Positions 1 to 9,339 of a DNA stretch of 64,000 nt are shown here, piece after piece (within the stretch, counting starts at the first letter, position 1; each line of letters starts with the position of its first letter). Origin of the DNA: Mycobacterium sp. 852002-40037_SCH5390672. Its GTDB lineage: Bacteria; Actinomycetota; Actinomycetes; Mycobacteriales; Mycobacteriaceae. Made by a program: the position numbers and the translations under genes. The stretch spans positions 1-64,000 of the forward strand of contig NZ_LZTA01000129.1 in NCBI RefSeq assembly GCF_001665875.1. The letters are read 5' to 3'. The notes under the pieces are model-generated. The model ran no database searches. It was not told the DNA's origin and was given only the letters and a program-made list of their open reading frames with translations.

Positions 1-107
1 CAACGACGCCACTCTGCAATCGGAGGCCATCCCCCAATCAGCAGACTGTCACCAACCTCTTAGCCCGGTACAGCTAGCCGCCGGTGTGAGGCGCATTGCG
101 GCCGCGG

Positions 108-539
108 TTAGAACGTCGCTTTCAGCGACGGCAGCACCAGCGCCGCCACACCGCGCGCGGTGGCCTTGAGCATGTCGAAGAAGTCGAAGTAGTCCCGCCA
201 CAACGTGATTCGCCCGTTCTGGACCTCGAACACGCCGCACACCCAGAACTGCAACCGCAACGGGCCGAAGATCAGCGCGTCGGTGCGTTCGGTGAGCACC
301 GCGCCGCCGTCGGCCGCGATGCGGTGGATCTTCACCTCGAAAGCGGCGCGGCCCTCCATCTGGCGAAACAGCTTGATGGCCCTGGCGCGGCCGTGGATGG
401 TGGGCAGGCCCACGTTTTCGTAGACGAGATTGTCGGCCAGCGCGGCGTCCGCGGCGTCGTAATCCGCCTCTTGCAGCGCGTTCAGGAATCCTTCGACCGT
501 ACGGGTGTTCGCAACGGTTGTCCCAGTCAACTCGGTCAT
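108..539 (-). CDS. ephG: EphG-type limonene-1,2-epoxide hydrolase family protein
   Basis: The 143-aa product has the compact fold and length of limonene-1,2-epoxide hydrolases, which add water to an epoxide without a covalent intermediate. The family's polar catalytic set can be placed: Tyr40 and Asn42 (motif VYENVG), Arg85 and Asp87 (ERTD), and Asp116 (LWRDYFD). Spacing agrees with the Rhodococcus enzyme. No signal peptide is seen, so it should be cytosolic. It lies divergently next to a glycosyltransferase, the same arrangement as Rv2740/Rv2739c in M. tuberculosis. The natural substrate is unknown; the M. tuberculosis enzyme accepts lipid and sterol-like epoxides, so a lipid epoxide is a reasonable guess. 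Confidence 0.85.
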   Translation of the reverse strand: MTELTGTTVANTRTVEGFLNALQEADYDAADAALADNLVYENVGLPTIHGRARAIKLFRQMEGRAAFEVKIHRIAADGGAVLTERTDALIFGPLRLQFWVCGVFEVQNGRITLWRDYFDFFDMLKATARGVAALVLPSLKATF

Positions 540-589
540 CTTGCCAGCGTAGGCGCGTGGCCGCGGCGCGCTGTGGCAGGGTAAGCACG

Positions 590-1756
590 ATGCGTGTCGC
601 CGTGGTCGCCGGGCCCGATCCCGGGCATTCGTTCCCGGCGATTGCCCTGTGCCAACGCTTTGCCGAAGCCGGCGACCAGCCCACGCTTTTCACCGGCGAA
701 GAATGGCTCGACACCGCGCGCGGCGTCGGCATCGAGGCCGCCGCGCTGGACGGGCTGGTGGCCACCGACGACGACGTCGACGCCGGCGCCAGAATTCACC
801 GGCGGGCGGCACGGATGGCCGTGCTCAACCTGCCCGCGCTGCGCGACCTGGCGCCCGACCTGGTGGTGTCCGACGTGATCACGGCCGGCGGCGGCATGGC
901 CGCCGAACTGTTGGGCATCCCGTGGATCGAACTCAACCCGCATCCGCTGTACCTGCCGTCGAAAGGATTGCCGCCGATAGGCAGTGGGCTGGCGCCGGGC
1001 ACCGGCATCCGGGGCCGGCTGCGCGATGCCACGATGCGCGCGCTGACGGCGCGATCCTGGCGAGCCGGGCTGCAACAGCGCGCGAATTCCCGCGTCGAGA
1101 TCGGACTGCCGGCGCGCGATCCCGGGCCGTTGCGACGGCTGGTCGCGACGCTGCCGGCGCTGGAAGTTCCGCGCCCGGACTGGCCGGCCGAGGCAATCGT
1201 GGTCGGGCCGTTGCACTTCGAACCGACCGACCGGATCCTCGAGGTCCCGGCCGGCTCCGGGCCGGTGGTGGTCGTTGCGCCGTCGACCGCGTTGATCGGG
1301 ACCGAAGGTCTCGCCGAAGTCGCGCTGGGGTGCCTGACGCCGGGGCAGACATTGCCGGCGGGATCGCGCCTGCTGGTGTCGCGCTTGGACGGGCCGGAAC
1401 TGACGGTGCCGCCGTGGGCGGCGGTCGGGCTGGGACGTCAGGACGAGCTGTTGGCGCACGCCGATGTGGTGATCTGCGGCGGCGGCCACGGCATGGTGGC
1501 CAAGACGCTGCTGGCCGGCGTGCCGCTGGTGGTGGTGCCCGGCGGTGGCGACCAGTGGGAGATCGCCAACCGGGTGCTGCGCCAGGGCAGCGCGCGGCTG
1601 ATCCGCCCGTTGACCGCCGACGCGCTGGCTGCCGCGGTCAACGAGGTGCTGTCGTCGCCCCGTTACCGGGCGGCGGCGCACAAGGCGGCCGCCGGCATCG
1701 CCGAGGTCGCCGATCCGGTCCGGGTGTGCCGTGACGCGCTCGCGGTGGCCGGATGA
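590..1756 (+). CDS. GT-B fold glycosyltransferase (MGT/UGT-like)
   Basis: The 388-aa protein starts with MRVAVVAGPDPGHSFP, the typical N-terminal Rossmann strand and glycine loop of the UDP-glucuronosyl/glucosyltransferase family (GT1, GT-B fold). Its C-terminal half carries the nucleotide-sugar binding region with GGGHGMVAKTLLAGVPLVVV and GGGDQWEIANRV, where the final D-Q pair is typical of sugar-nucleotide contacts. ATG at 590 is chosen because an upstream extension in the same frame has no homologous look. It corresponds in position to Rv2739c. Donor sugar and acceptor (lipid, sterol or other hydrophobic aglycone) cannot be read from the sequence. Confidence 0.85.
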   Translation: MRVAVVAGPDPGHSFPAIALCQRFAEAGDQPTLFTGEEWLDTARGVGIEAAALDGLVATDDDVDAGARIHRRAARMAVLNLPALRDLAPDLVVSDVITAGGGMAAELLGIPWIELNPHPLYLPSKGLPPIGSGLAPGTGIRGRLRDATMRALTARSWRAGLQQRANSRVEIGLPARDPGPLRRLVATLPALEVPRPDWPAEAIVVGPLHFEPTDRILEVPAGSGPVVVVAPSTALIGTEGLAEVALGCLTPGQTLPAGSRLLVSRLDGPELTVPPWAAVGLGRQDELLAHADVVICGGGHGMVAKTLLAGVPLVVVPGGGDQWEIANRVLRQGSARLIRPLTADALAAAVNEVLSSPRYRAAAHKAAAGIAEVADPVRVCRDALAVAG

Positions 1757-1808
1757 TCCGCTGCGCGCCGCCCCGGCCGCCGTACGATGCTTCGGCGGGA
1801 GGCACCCG

Positions 1809-2081
1809 ATGAGAATCGTCACGACAATCGCCGCCGGCGCCCTGCTGGCGGGCTCGCTGGCCGGCGCGGCCGTCGCGCACGCCGACAGTCCCGAGGAACA
1901 GCAGGCGTGCCAGTTGATGGACGATCCGGCCGCCGCTGCGCAGGGACTCGCACCGGCCGAATACGCCTTCATGCAATTGCGCGCCACCATGTCGGCCCAG
2001 CGCGCGCGCGACGTCATGTCCATTGCGGCTCAGGAGGACTGCCCCAACCACATCATCGACCTGCCGGCCAGCTGGAGGTAG
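1809..2081 (+). CDS. Small secreted protein, DUF732-like
   Basis: The 90-aa product has a signal peptide (MRIVTTIAAGALLAGSLAG, cleavage probably after AVAHA) and a short mature domain of about 64 residues with two cysteines about 36 residues apart (ACQLM and EDCPN), probably disulfide-bonded. It resembles the mycobacterial DUF732 family of small secreted proteins of unknown function. A purine-rich GGGAGG lies about 7 bases before the ATG. I do not recall it between Rv2739c and Rv2738c in M. tuberculosis, so it may be a lineage-specific addition. No function can be assigned. Confidence 0.7.
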   Translation: MRIVTTIAAGALLAGSLAGAAVAHADSPEEQQACQLMDDPAAAAQGLAPAEYAFMQLRATMSAQRARDVMSIAAQEDCPNHIIDLPASWR

Positions 2082-2122
2082 GCGGCTTTCGCGCTCAGGT
2101 GTCCGATCCATGCGGGCTGGGT

Positions 2123-2329
2123 ATGTTGACTGGCGTGCGGCTAACGGAGTTTCACGAGCGGGTGGTGCTGCGCTTCGGCACCACCTACGGGTCGTCGGTC
2201 CTGGTGGATCACGTGCTGACCGGCTTCGGCGGACGCACGGCCGCCCAAGCCATCGAGGCGGGGATCGAACCCCGCGACATCTGGCGGGCGTTGTGCGTCG
2301 ACTTCGACGTGCCGCAGGAACAGTGGTGA
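2123..2329 (+). CDS. DUF3046 protein (Rv2738c-like)
   Basis: A 68-aa cytosolic protein beginning MLTGVRLTEFHERVV and containing the DUF3046 signature LTGFGGRTAAQAIEAG...PRDIWRALCVDFDVP. DUF3046 genes commonly sit just upstream of recA in actinobacteria, as in M. tuberculosis. ATG at 2123 gives the family length; a GTG at 2135 is a possible shorter start. No Shine-Dalgarno is obvious for either. Function is unknown. Here two extra genes on the opposite strand separate it from recA. Confidence 0.8.
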   Translation: MLTGVRLTEFHERVVLRFGTTYGSSVLVDHVLTGFGGRTAAQAIEAGIEPRDIWRALCVDFDVPQEQW

Positions 2330-2339
2330 TCGCGGCGCG

Positions 2340-2966
2340 TTATTCGTATGCCGGATACGCGTTCTGCCGCAGCACGGTGGCGAGGTGCACGGCGTTGCGG
2401 ACCGCATTGCGGGTGGCGGACGCGACGGCTTCCGGGACGTCGTCGAGGTCGGTGTAGTCCGTGCCCTGCATGGCCTCGCCATTCCAATAGCTGCAGCCCT
2501 GCGCGGCGATGGAGAATCCAATGTCGTTGAGCGCCTGAAACAGATCGGCGACGATCTTGTGTGCGCCGTCCTCGTTGCCGACGACCGCGGCCAGGGCCAC
2601 TTTGCCCACCATCGCCGGCCGTCCCGCGTCGTCGGTGTCGGAGAGCTCGGCGTCCAGGCGTTCCAGGACGCGCTGCGCCACGCTGGACATGTGACCGACC
2701 CAGGTAGGCGTCGACACGATGACGATGTCCGCGGGCTTGATCTTGTCCAACAGCGCCGGCCACTCGTCACCGGCCCCCATGTCCGCTTCGACGCCGGGCA
2801 GCAGCGCCAAGTCCACGCAGCGCACCTTCTCGCCCTCGACGCCGGCACCACGCAGCTGATCGAGCAACTGGTCGGCGAGCAGGTCGCTGCTGGACGGCGC
2901 CGGGCTCTTCTTCAACGAGCAGACCAATGCGATGGCGCGCAGGGATGGCGTTGCGGCTGAGGACAT
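2340..2966 (-). CDS. NAD(P)H-dependent FMN reductase / flavodoxin-fold oxidoreductase
   Basis: A 208-aa flavodoxin-like protein. The N-terminal strand (RAIALVCSLKKSPAPSSSD) forms the FMN phosphate loop, STPTWVGHMSSVAQRVLERL is the second flavin contact typical of NADPH-dependent FMN reductases, and VALAAVVGNEDGAHK the third. It probably reduces FMN or uses bound FMN to pass electrons to an acceptor. It lies 50 bases downstream of the FhuF-like gene on the same strand, so the two are probably co-transcribed and functionally linked. I do not recall this gene next to recA in M. tuberculosis. Confidence 0.8.
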   Translation of the reverse strand: MSSAATPSLRAIALVCSLKKSPAPSSSDLLADQLLDQLRGAGVEGEKVRCVDLALLPGVEADMGAGDEWPALLDKIKPADIVIVSTPTWVGHMSSVAQRVLERLDAELSDTDDAGRPAMVGKVALAAVVGNEDGAHKIVADLFQALNDIGFSIAAQGCSYWNGEAMQGTDYTDLDDVPEAVASATRNAVRNAVHLATVLRQNAYPAYE

Positions 2967-3016
2967 GGTGGCCAGATACCCGCCGACGGGGCAACGTCAA
3001 ACGACCCCGAAAGGCC

Positions 3017-3682
3017 CTACCGCTGCGTCCGGTGCAGCACGCAGTCGCCGCACAGCGAACTCCCGGGCAATCGATAGAAAAGGCAGCAGCTGCGGCGTCT
3101 GAAGCCCAGCTGCGGGCCTGTGATGACACCGGATCCGGCCAGCACGCCGGTGTCCAACAGCGACTGGGTCGTCTCGACGATCGCGCAGCGCAGGTCGGGC
3201 CGCGCCGACAGCAGGGCCCGTGCGGCTCCCACCAGCGCGGAGGCGATGTTGCCCGCGAGCAGGGCGGGCGCCAAGTTGACCGGCAGGCCGGCGGCGAGCG
3301 GTCGCAGGTGCTCGCCCACCACCGTGCGATACAGCGTGTCCGGTGCGGGCGAGGTGATGGGTTTCCCGACGGGTTTGGGCAGTCGTAGCTGTGCACCGCC
3401 GTCGGCGCGGTGCAGGTCGTCGAGGTCGGGGATGACGCCGTGGCCGATCGCGCACGCGAGCACGGGTGACCACAGCCGGGTGGCGTGGGAGAGGTGAACC
3501 AGTGACGCGCCGATCCGCAGGTCGGTCGTGTGGTAGCGGGCGACGGTGGCGTCGATCAGGTCGGCGCAGCCGTCGGCGTAGGACTGCCCGACCGGATGCC
3601 AGCCCGCCGCGTCCCCACCCACGGTCAGAGCGAAAAACCCTCCGTAGGAAGCTGTTTGGGCCAGCGCGGCGGAGATGTCCAT
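3017..3682 (-). CDS. FhuF-like siderophore iron reductase with C-terminal [2Fe-2S] site
   Basis: A 221-aa protein whose C-terminus carries Cys199-Cys200, then ten residues, then Cys211-x-x-Cys214. CC-x10-CxxC is the hallmark [2Fe-2S] site of the FhuF ferric-siderophore reductase family. The rest is an all-helical domain without membrane segments. In E. coli FhuF reduces cytoplasmic ferric hydroxamate siderophores. The downstream flavin reductase could supply electrons. No IdeR box is evident upstream. Substrate is unknown; mycobactin, carboxymycobactin or a xenosiderophore are possible. Confidence 0.8.
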   Translation of the reverse strand: MDISAALAQTASYGGFFALTVGGDAAGWHPVGQSYADGCADLIDATVARYHTTDLRIGASLVHLSHATRLWSPVLACAIGHGVIPDLDDLHRADGGAQLRLPKPVGKPITSPAPDTLYRTVVGEHLRPLAAGLPVNLAPALLAGNIASALVGAARALLSARPDLRCAIVETTQSLLDTGVLAGSGVITGPQLGFRRRSCCLFYRLPGSSLCGDCVLHRTQR

Positions 3683-3795
3683 CGCTTCGTGACCGCCTCT
3701 CGGGAGATCCGCCCCGGTTGTCGTGAGGACGCGTCGGCCCGTTCGGTAGCCGATGCTGCCACACGCGATGGGGGAACCGGCGTGTCGAACTTGAA

Positions 3796-3811
3796 TCGAA
3801 CACCTGTTCGG
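3796..3811 (+). promoter_or_regulatory. LexA (SOS) box upstream of recA
   Basis: TCGAACACCTGTTCGG matches the mycobacterial SOS consensus TCGAAC-N4-GTTCGA with one mismatch at the last base. It lies about 107 bases before the recA start, as in M. tuberculosis. LexA bound here would repress recA until RecA-stimulated self-cleavage. Confidence 0.93.
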
Positions 3812-3840
3812 CTAGTGTGGGGAATGTTCGGCCAGTCAAC

Positions 3841-3863
3841 TTGTCGGTGGCCTTCCCTAGTGT
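3841..3863 (+). promoter_or_regulatory. RecA-NDp (LexA-independent damage) promoter of recA
   Basis: The motif TTGTCGGTG, eight bases, then TAGTGT matches fully the published mycobacterial RecA-NDp consensus tTGTCRgtg-N8-TAnnnT, which drives DNA-damage induction independent of LexA/RecA (through the PafBC/ClpR-type pathway). It lies 55 bases upstream of the recA start. Confidence 0.9.
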
Positions 3864-3917
3864 CACCGACAACCGACCGATACCGGTCAGACGAACACCG
3901 ACTATAGGAGAGGCACC

Positions 3918-4958
<1,041 letters not shown>

Positions 4959-5497
4959 GCCCTCCCGCGAGGAGCAGGCGCGGACCCTGTGCCTGCGCCT
5001 GCTCACCGCGAGAGCGCGCACCCGGGCCGAGCTACACGGCCGGCTGGCCAAACGGGGCTATCCCGACGACGTCAGCGAGCGGGTGCTCGACCGGTTAGCC
5101 TCCGTCGGTTTGATCGACGACACCGACTTCGCCCAGCAGTGGGTGCAGTCCCGCCGGGCCCACGCCGGGAAAAGCAAGCGGGCCTTGGCCGCCGAGCTGC
5201 GCACCAAGGGTGTCGACAACGACGTGATCACCTCGGCGCTGGCCGGGATCGACGCCGGCGCTGAGCGGGACCGGGCGGAGCAGTTGGTCCGGTCCAAGCT
5301 GCGTCGCGAGACGCTGACCGACGACGATGCGCGGGTGACCCGCCGGCTGGTGGGAATGCTGGCACGCCGTGGTTACAGCCAGAACATGGCGTGCGAGGTC
5401 GTTTTCGCCGAGCTGGCCGCCGAGCGGGAGCGCCGCCGGGTCTAGCCCGGTGACGTGCGGTTTCTCGCGTGCCGACCGGCCGCCGTACCATGGCCCC

Positions 5498-7051
5498 GTG
5501 ACTTCGATGGTGGCGCAGGACGCCGGGGCCGCTGATGCGGCCGCCGGCACCGCGTCCGCGCGCACCTATCAAGTCCGCACCTACGGCTGCCAGATGAACG
5601 TCCACGACTCGGAGCGGTTGGCGGGCCTGCTGGAAGCGGCCGGATACCAGCGGGCGGCCCAGGGCACCGACGCCGACGTGGTGGTGTTCAACACCTGCGC
5701 CGTCCGGGAGAACGCCGACAACAAGCTGTACGGCAACCTCAGCCATCTGGCTCCGCGCAAGCGCGGTAATCCCGAGATGCAGATCGCCGTCGGCGGCTGC
5801 CTGGCCCAAAAAGACCGGGACGCGTTGCTGCGCAAGGCGCCCTGGGTCGACGTCATCTTCGGCACCCATAACATCGGATCGCTACCCACGTTGCTGGAGC
5901 GGGCGCGGCACAACAAGGTCGCCCAGGTGGAAATCGCCGAGGCGTTGCAGGAGTTCCCGTCGTCGCTGCCCAGCGCGCGCGAATCCGCCTATGCCGCTTG
6001 GGTTTCCATTTCGGTCGGGTGCAACAACAGCTGCACGTTCTGCATCGTTCCGTCGCTGCGGGGCAAAGAGGTCGACCGCAGTCCCGACGACGTCCTCGCC
6101 GAGGTCAGGTCACTGGTGGCCGACGGCGTGCTCGAGGTCACGCTGCTGGGCCAGAACGTCAACGCCTACGGGGTGTCCTTCGCCGACCCGGGCCTGCCCC
6201 GCGACCGCGGCGCCTTCGCCGGCCTGCTGCGGGCCTGCGGCGACATCGACGGGCTGGAACGGGTGCGGTTCACCTCGCCGCATCCGGCCGAATTCACCGA
6301 CGACGTCATCGAGGCTATGGCGCAGACGCCGAATGTCTGCCCGGCCCTGCACATGCCGCTGCAGTCCGGATCCGACCGGGTGCTGCGCGCGATGCGGCGG
6401 TCGTACCGCGCCGAGCGCTACCTCGGCATCATCGACCGCGTCCGGGGCGCCATGCCGCACGCCGCCATCACCACCGATCTGATCGTCGGCTTCCCCGGTG
6501 AGACCGAAGAGGACTTCGCCGCCACGCTGGACGTGGTGCGACAGGCCCGGTTCTCGGCCGCGTTCACCTTCCAGTACTCCAAGCGACCCGGCACCCCGGC
6601 CGCCGACCTCGACGGGCAGCTACCGAAAGCCGTTGTGCAGGAACGTTATGACCGCCTCGTCGCATTGCAGGAGGCGATCTCGCTGCAGGGCAATCAGGCC
6701 CTGATAGGCCAGACCGTCGAATTGCTGGTCGCCACCGGCGAAGGCCGCAAGGACAGCCGTACCGCGCGGATGACCGGACGGGCCCGCGACGGCCGGCTGG
6801 TGCACTTTGCCGTTCACGACGCCGTCGACACCCTCGCCGCCACCCCGGTGCGGCCCGGCGACATCATCACCACGGTGGTCACCGGGGCGGCACCGCACCA
6901 CCTCATCGCCGACGCGGGCGTTCTCACCCATCGTCGGACCCGCGCGGGTGATGCGCAGGCCGCCGGGCGGCGCCCGCGCGGTACCGGTCTTGGCATGCCC
7001 GCCGTCGGGCCGCCCGTCGGCCCGGCCGAACCCCTTGGATGTGCACGGTGA
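5498..7051 (+). CDS. miaB: tRNA-2-methylthio-N6-(dimethylallyl)adenosine synthase MiaB
   Basis: About 517 aa. Three N-terminal cysteines (TYGCQM, NTCAVRE, GGCLAQ) hold the auxiliary iron-sulfur cluster, and CNNSCTFC is the radical-SAM CxxxCxxC motif; a TRAM domain follows (about residues 370-450). It adds the methylthio group to i6A37 of tRNA, acting after MiaA, which is encoded 5 kb downstream. GTG 5498 is used; ATG 5507 is an alternative and no strong ribosome site discriminates. The C-terminal extension of about 50 residues rich in Arg/Gly/Pro is typical of mycobacterial MiaB. Confidence 0.96.
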   Translation: MTSMVAQDAGAADAAAGTASARTYQVRTYGCQMNVHDSERLAGLLEAAGYQRAAQGTDADVVVFNTCAVRENADNKLYGNLSHLAPRKRGNPEMQIAVGGCLAQKDRDALLRKAPWVDVIFGTHNIGSLPTLLERARHNKVAQVEIAEALQEFPSSLPSARESAYAAWVSISVGCNNSCTFCIVPSLRGKEVDRSPDDVLAEVRSLVADGVLEVTLLGQNVNAYGVSFADPGLPRDRGAFAGLLRACGDIDGLERVRFTSPHPAEFTDDVIEAMAQTPNVCPALHMPLQSGSDRVLRAMRRSYRAERYLGIIDRVRGAMPHAAITTDLIVGFPGETEEDFAATLDVVRQARFSAAFTFQYSKRPGTPAADLDGQLPKAVVQERYDRLVALQEAISLQGNQALIGQTVELLVATGEGRKDSRTARMTGRARDGRLVHFAVHDAVDTLAATPVRPGDIITTVVTGAAPHHLIADAGVLTHRRTRAGDAQAAGRRPRGTGLGMPAVGPPVGPAEPLGCAR

Positions 7052-7680
7052 AAAAAGAGACGAACAACGACGACATCCAGCTCGGCGCCCTGCGGACCGA
7101 GATCGAGGCCGCCGAACGCCGGGTGGCACGCGGAATCGACCCCGGCCCCCGGGCGTTCTTGGTGTCGATCCTGGTGTTCGTGCTGCTGGCGTCGTTCATC
7201 CTTCCGCACACCGGCGACGTGCGCGGCTGGGACGTGCTGTTCGGCAGCCACGACGCCGGCGCGGCCGCGGTCGCCCTGCCGTCGCGGGTGTTCGCCTGGC
7301 TGGCGCTGGTGTTCGGTGTGGGATTCTCGATGCTGGCGTTGGTGACGCGGCGCTGGGCACTGGCCTGGGTTGCGTTGGCGGGTACGGCCATTGCGGGCGC
7401 CGCGGGCATGCTGGCGATCTGGTCGCGTCAGACCGTCTCCGCGGGGCACCCGGGGCCGGGCTGGGGCCTGATCGTCGCCTGGCTCACCGTGCTCGTGCTC
7501 ATCTACCACTGGGCCCGCGTGGTCTGGTCGCGCACCATCGTGCAACTCGCCGCCGAGCAGCAGCGGCGCCGCGTCGCGGCGGCGCAACAGTCGATCACGC
7601 TCCTGGACGGTGTGGACAACCCGGCCACGCCCGCCGCCGCGGAGACCCGCGACGAACCCGGTGCCACTAAAGAGCCCTGA
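7039..7680 (+). CDS. Conserved mycobacterial membrane protein (Rv2732c-like)
   Basis: About 213 aa with four predicted transmembrane helices (roughly residues 40-56, 81-105, 109-132 and 145-163), a charged N-terminal segment (LRTEIEAAERRVARG) and a cytosolic Gln/Arg-rich C-terminal tail. It overlaps the miaB stop, either with ATG 7039 (13 bases) or GTG 7048 (4-base GTGA overlap), so translation is probably coupled. The neighbourhood is conserved with M. tuberculosis, but function is unknown. Confidence 0.85.
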   Translation: MCTVKKETNNDDIQLGALRTEIEAAERRVARGIDPGPRAFLVSILVFVLLASFILPHTGDVRGWDVLFGSHDAGAAAVALPSRVFAWLALVFGVGFSMLALVTRRWALAWVALAGTAIAGAAGMLAIWSRQTVSAGHPGPGWGLIVAWLTVLVLIYHWARVVWSRTIVQLAAEQQRRRVAAAQQSITLLDGVDNPATPAAAETRDEPGATKEP

Positions 7681-7686
7681 CGGACG

Positions 7687-9015
7687 TCAGGGCTTGCGGG
7701 TCAGGGCCTCGACGGCCGCCTGCGCCCACTGCCGCCACTGCTCGGCGTTGGCCTTAGCCTCTTCGGCTTCCTTGGTGCGGCCCGCCGCAGCGGCCTTCTG
7801 AGCCTGCTGTTCGTATTGCTCGGCGCGGGCCTGGAACTGCTCGGCCCGAGCCTGCGCCTGCGGGTCAGACCAGCCCACGTCGCCGGCGTCGCGCACCTTC
7901 TTCTCGACCGCGCGCAGCCGCCGCTCCAACTCGGCGGACCGCTCGCGCGGGACTTTGCCGATGGCGTCCCACTTCTCGGTGATCGAGCGCAAAGCCGCAC
8001 GGGCGGCGTCGTGGTTGCTGGTGTCCAGCTTCTCCGCCTCGGCCAGCAGCGCCTCTTTGGCCGTCGCATTGGCGCGGAACTCCGCGTCCTTTTCCGCCGT
8101 CACGGCGTTGCGCGCGCTGAAGAACACGTCCTGGGCGGCCTTGAAACGCCGCCACAGGGCGTCGTCGACCTCCCGGGTCGCCCGCCCGGCGGCCTTCCAC
8201 TCGGTGAGCAGCTTGCGGAATTCGGCACTGGTCGCGGCCCAGTCGGTCGAGCCGGACAGCGCTTCGGCCCGCTCGCACAGCTGTTCCTTGGCCTGGCGGA
8301 TGCCTACGCGTTCCCGGTCCAACTCGGCGAAGTGGGATCCCCGCCGCCGGTTGAAGGTCTCCCGGGCCGCGGAATAGCGCTTCCACAACGCGTCGTCGAC
8401 CTTGCGGTCCACACCACTGATCGTTTTCCACTCGTCGAGGATCGCGCGGAACCGGTCGCCCGCGGCCTTCCATTGCGTCGAGTTGGCGGCCAACTCCTCG
8501 GCCTCGGTGGCCAGCGCCTCCTTGCGGGCGGTCTGGGCGGCCCGATGCTCCTCGCGCCGGGAGCGTTCCGCGGCGACAGTCGCCTCGGCATGCTCGGCGA
8601 TGCTGGCCAACCGGCCCGCCAGCGCGTCGATATCGCCCAGCACGGCTGCCGTCGGCAGCGTTTCGGCCAGTTCGGCCGCGTGCGCCTTGATCTTGCGGGC
8701 GTCGCCGCTCCCGGAGGCCAGGCGCTCCTCCATCAGGGTGACCTCGGTGGCCAGGTCATCGAAGCGCCGGCCGAAGTGGGCGAACGCCGCTTCGCGGTCG
8801 CCGGCCTGCCAGGAGCCGATGATGCGCTCGCCGGCGGCGCTGATCAGCCATACCGTGCCGTCGTCGTCCACCCGCCCGAACTGGTGTGGATTGCTGGGCG
8901 GCGGCATCACCAGCGGGTGAGCGGTGGTGGGCCGCGGGGTCGGCCGGGGACCGGGACGCGGTCCCGGACGCGGCGCGGGCCGAGCTGAATCGTCGCGAGG
9001 CTCGTCAGACGTCAT
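7687..9015 (-). CDS. DUF349 coiled-coil protein (Rv2731-like)
   Basis: A 442-aa soluble protein. The N-terminus is Pro/Arg-rich and low complexity (about residues 8-36). Then come at least three DUF349 repeats recognisable by W-x-A-x-x-R/S-x-x-x-x-x-L-x-x-W-K...VDDALWKR-type motifs (ILDEWKTISGVDRKVDDALW, LLTEWKAAGRATREVDDALW, ITEKWDAIGKVPRERSAELE). The last 70 residues form an Ala/Gln/Glu-rich coiled coil. ATG 9015 gives the family length. DUF349 proteins are of unclear function and are widespread in actinobacteria. Confidence 0.88.
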   Translation of the reverse strand: MTSDEPRDDSARPAPRPGPRPGPRPTPRPTTAHPLVMPPPSNPHQFGRVDDDGTVWLISAAGERIIGSWQAGDREAAFAHFGRRFDDLATEVTLMEERLASGSGDARKIKAHAAELAETLPTAAVLGDIDALAGRLASIAEHAEATVAAERSRREEHRAAQTARKEALATEAEELAANSTQWKAAGDRFRAILDEWKTISGVDRKVDDALWKRYSAARETFNRRRGSHFAELDRERVGIRQAKEQLCERAEALSGSTDWAATSAEFRKLLTEWKAAGRATREVDDALWRRFKAAQDVFFSARNAVTAEKDAEFRANATAKEALLAEAEKLDTSNHDAARAALRSITEKWDAIGKVPRERSAELERRLRAVEKKVRDAGDVGWSDPQAQARAEQFQARAEQYEQQAQKAAAAGRTKEAEEAKANAEQWRQWAQAAVEALTRKP

Positions 9016-9339
9016 GCGCTCGTCACTACCCTTTCGCAACCCTTCCGCGCGGTCCATGTCCCGCGCGCCTGCCGCGCGTAGCGGCACCGTCTTCTGCGTC
9101 TGCCGGATGCCCAAGAGCGGGTTCCGCCAACAGCTGCTTAACGATATTCAAGCAGCTTGCTCTGCCACGCGCCGCCACCTTGCCATTCCCAACCGGCGGG
9201 CGGTCGCGCGCCACCGCCGCCGCGTCCAGGCGGGCGAGTACCGTCCTGCTATTGCCTCACCGGGTCGTCGGGATTCGCCGAATCCTGGTGAGCGTGGTCT
9301 TCGGCCAATCGCGGGTTTGCACGCCGGTGGGAGGGCACC
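9016..9339. other. Intergenic DNA without a recognisable gene
   Basis: This stretch separates the DUF349 gene start from the decayed transporter copy. I see the probable promoter and leader for the leftward gene and a purine-rich GGGAGGGC at about 9330-9337 that would have been the ribosome site of the decayed gene. Short open frames here have no protein-like composition. No tRNA or hairpin stands out. Confidence 0.5.

Noticed and set aside
14..107. tRNA or other RNA gene at the left edge
   Set aside because: No cloverleaf or known RNA motif could be drawn; likely intergenic.
536..2023. Long open frame on the minus strand opposite the glycosyltransferase
   Set aside because: Its Arg/Gly/Pro-rich sequence is the antisense shadow of a high-GC gene; the plus-strand gene is clearly real.
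3691..3795. IdeR box before the FhuF-like gene
   Set aside because: No TTAGGTTAGGCTAACCTAA-like sequence was found in the region upstream of its start.
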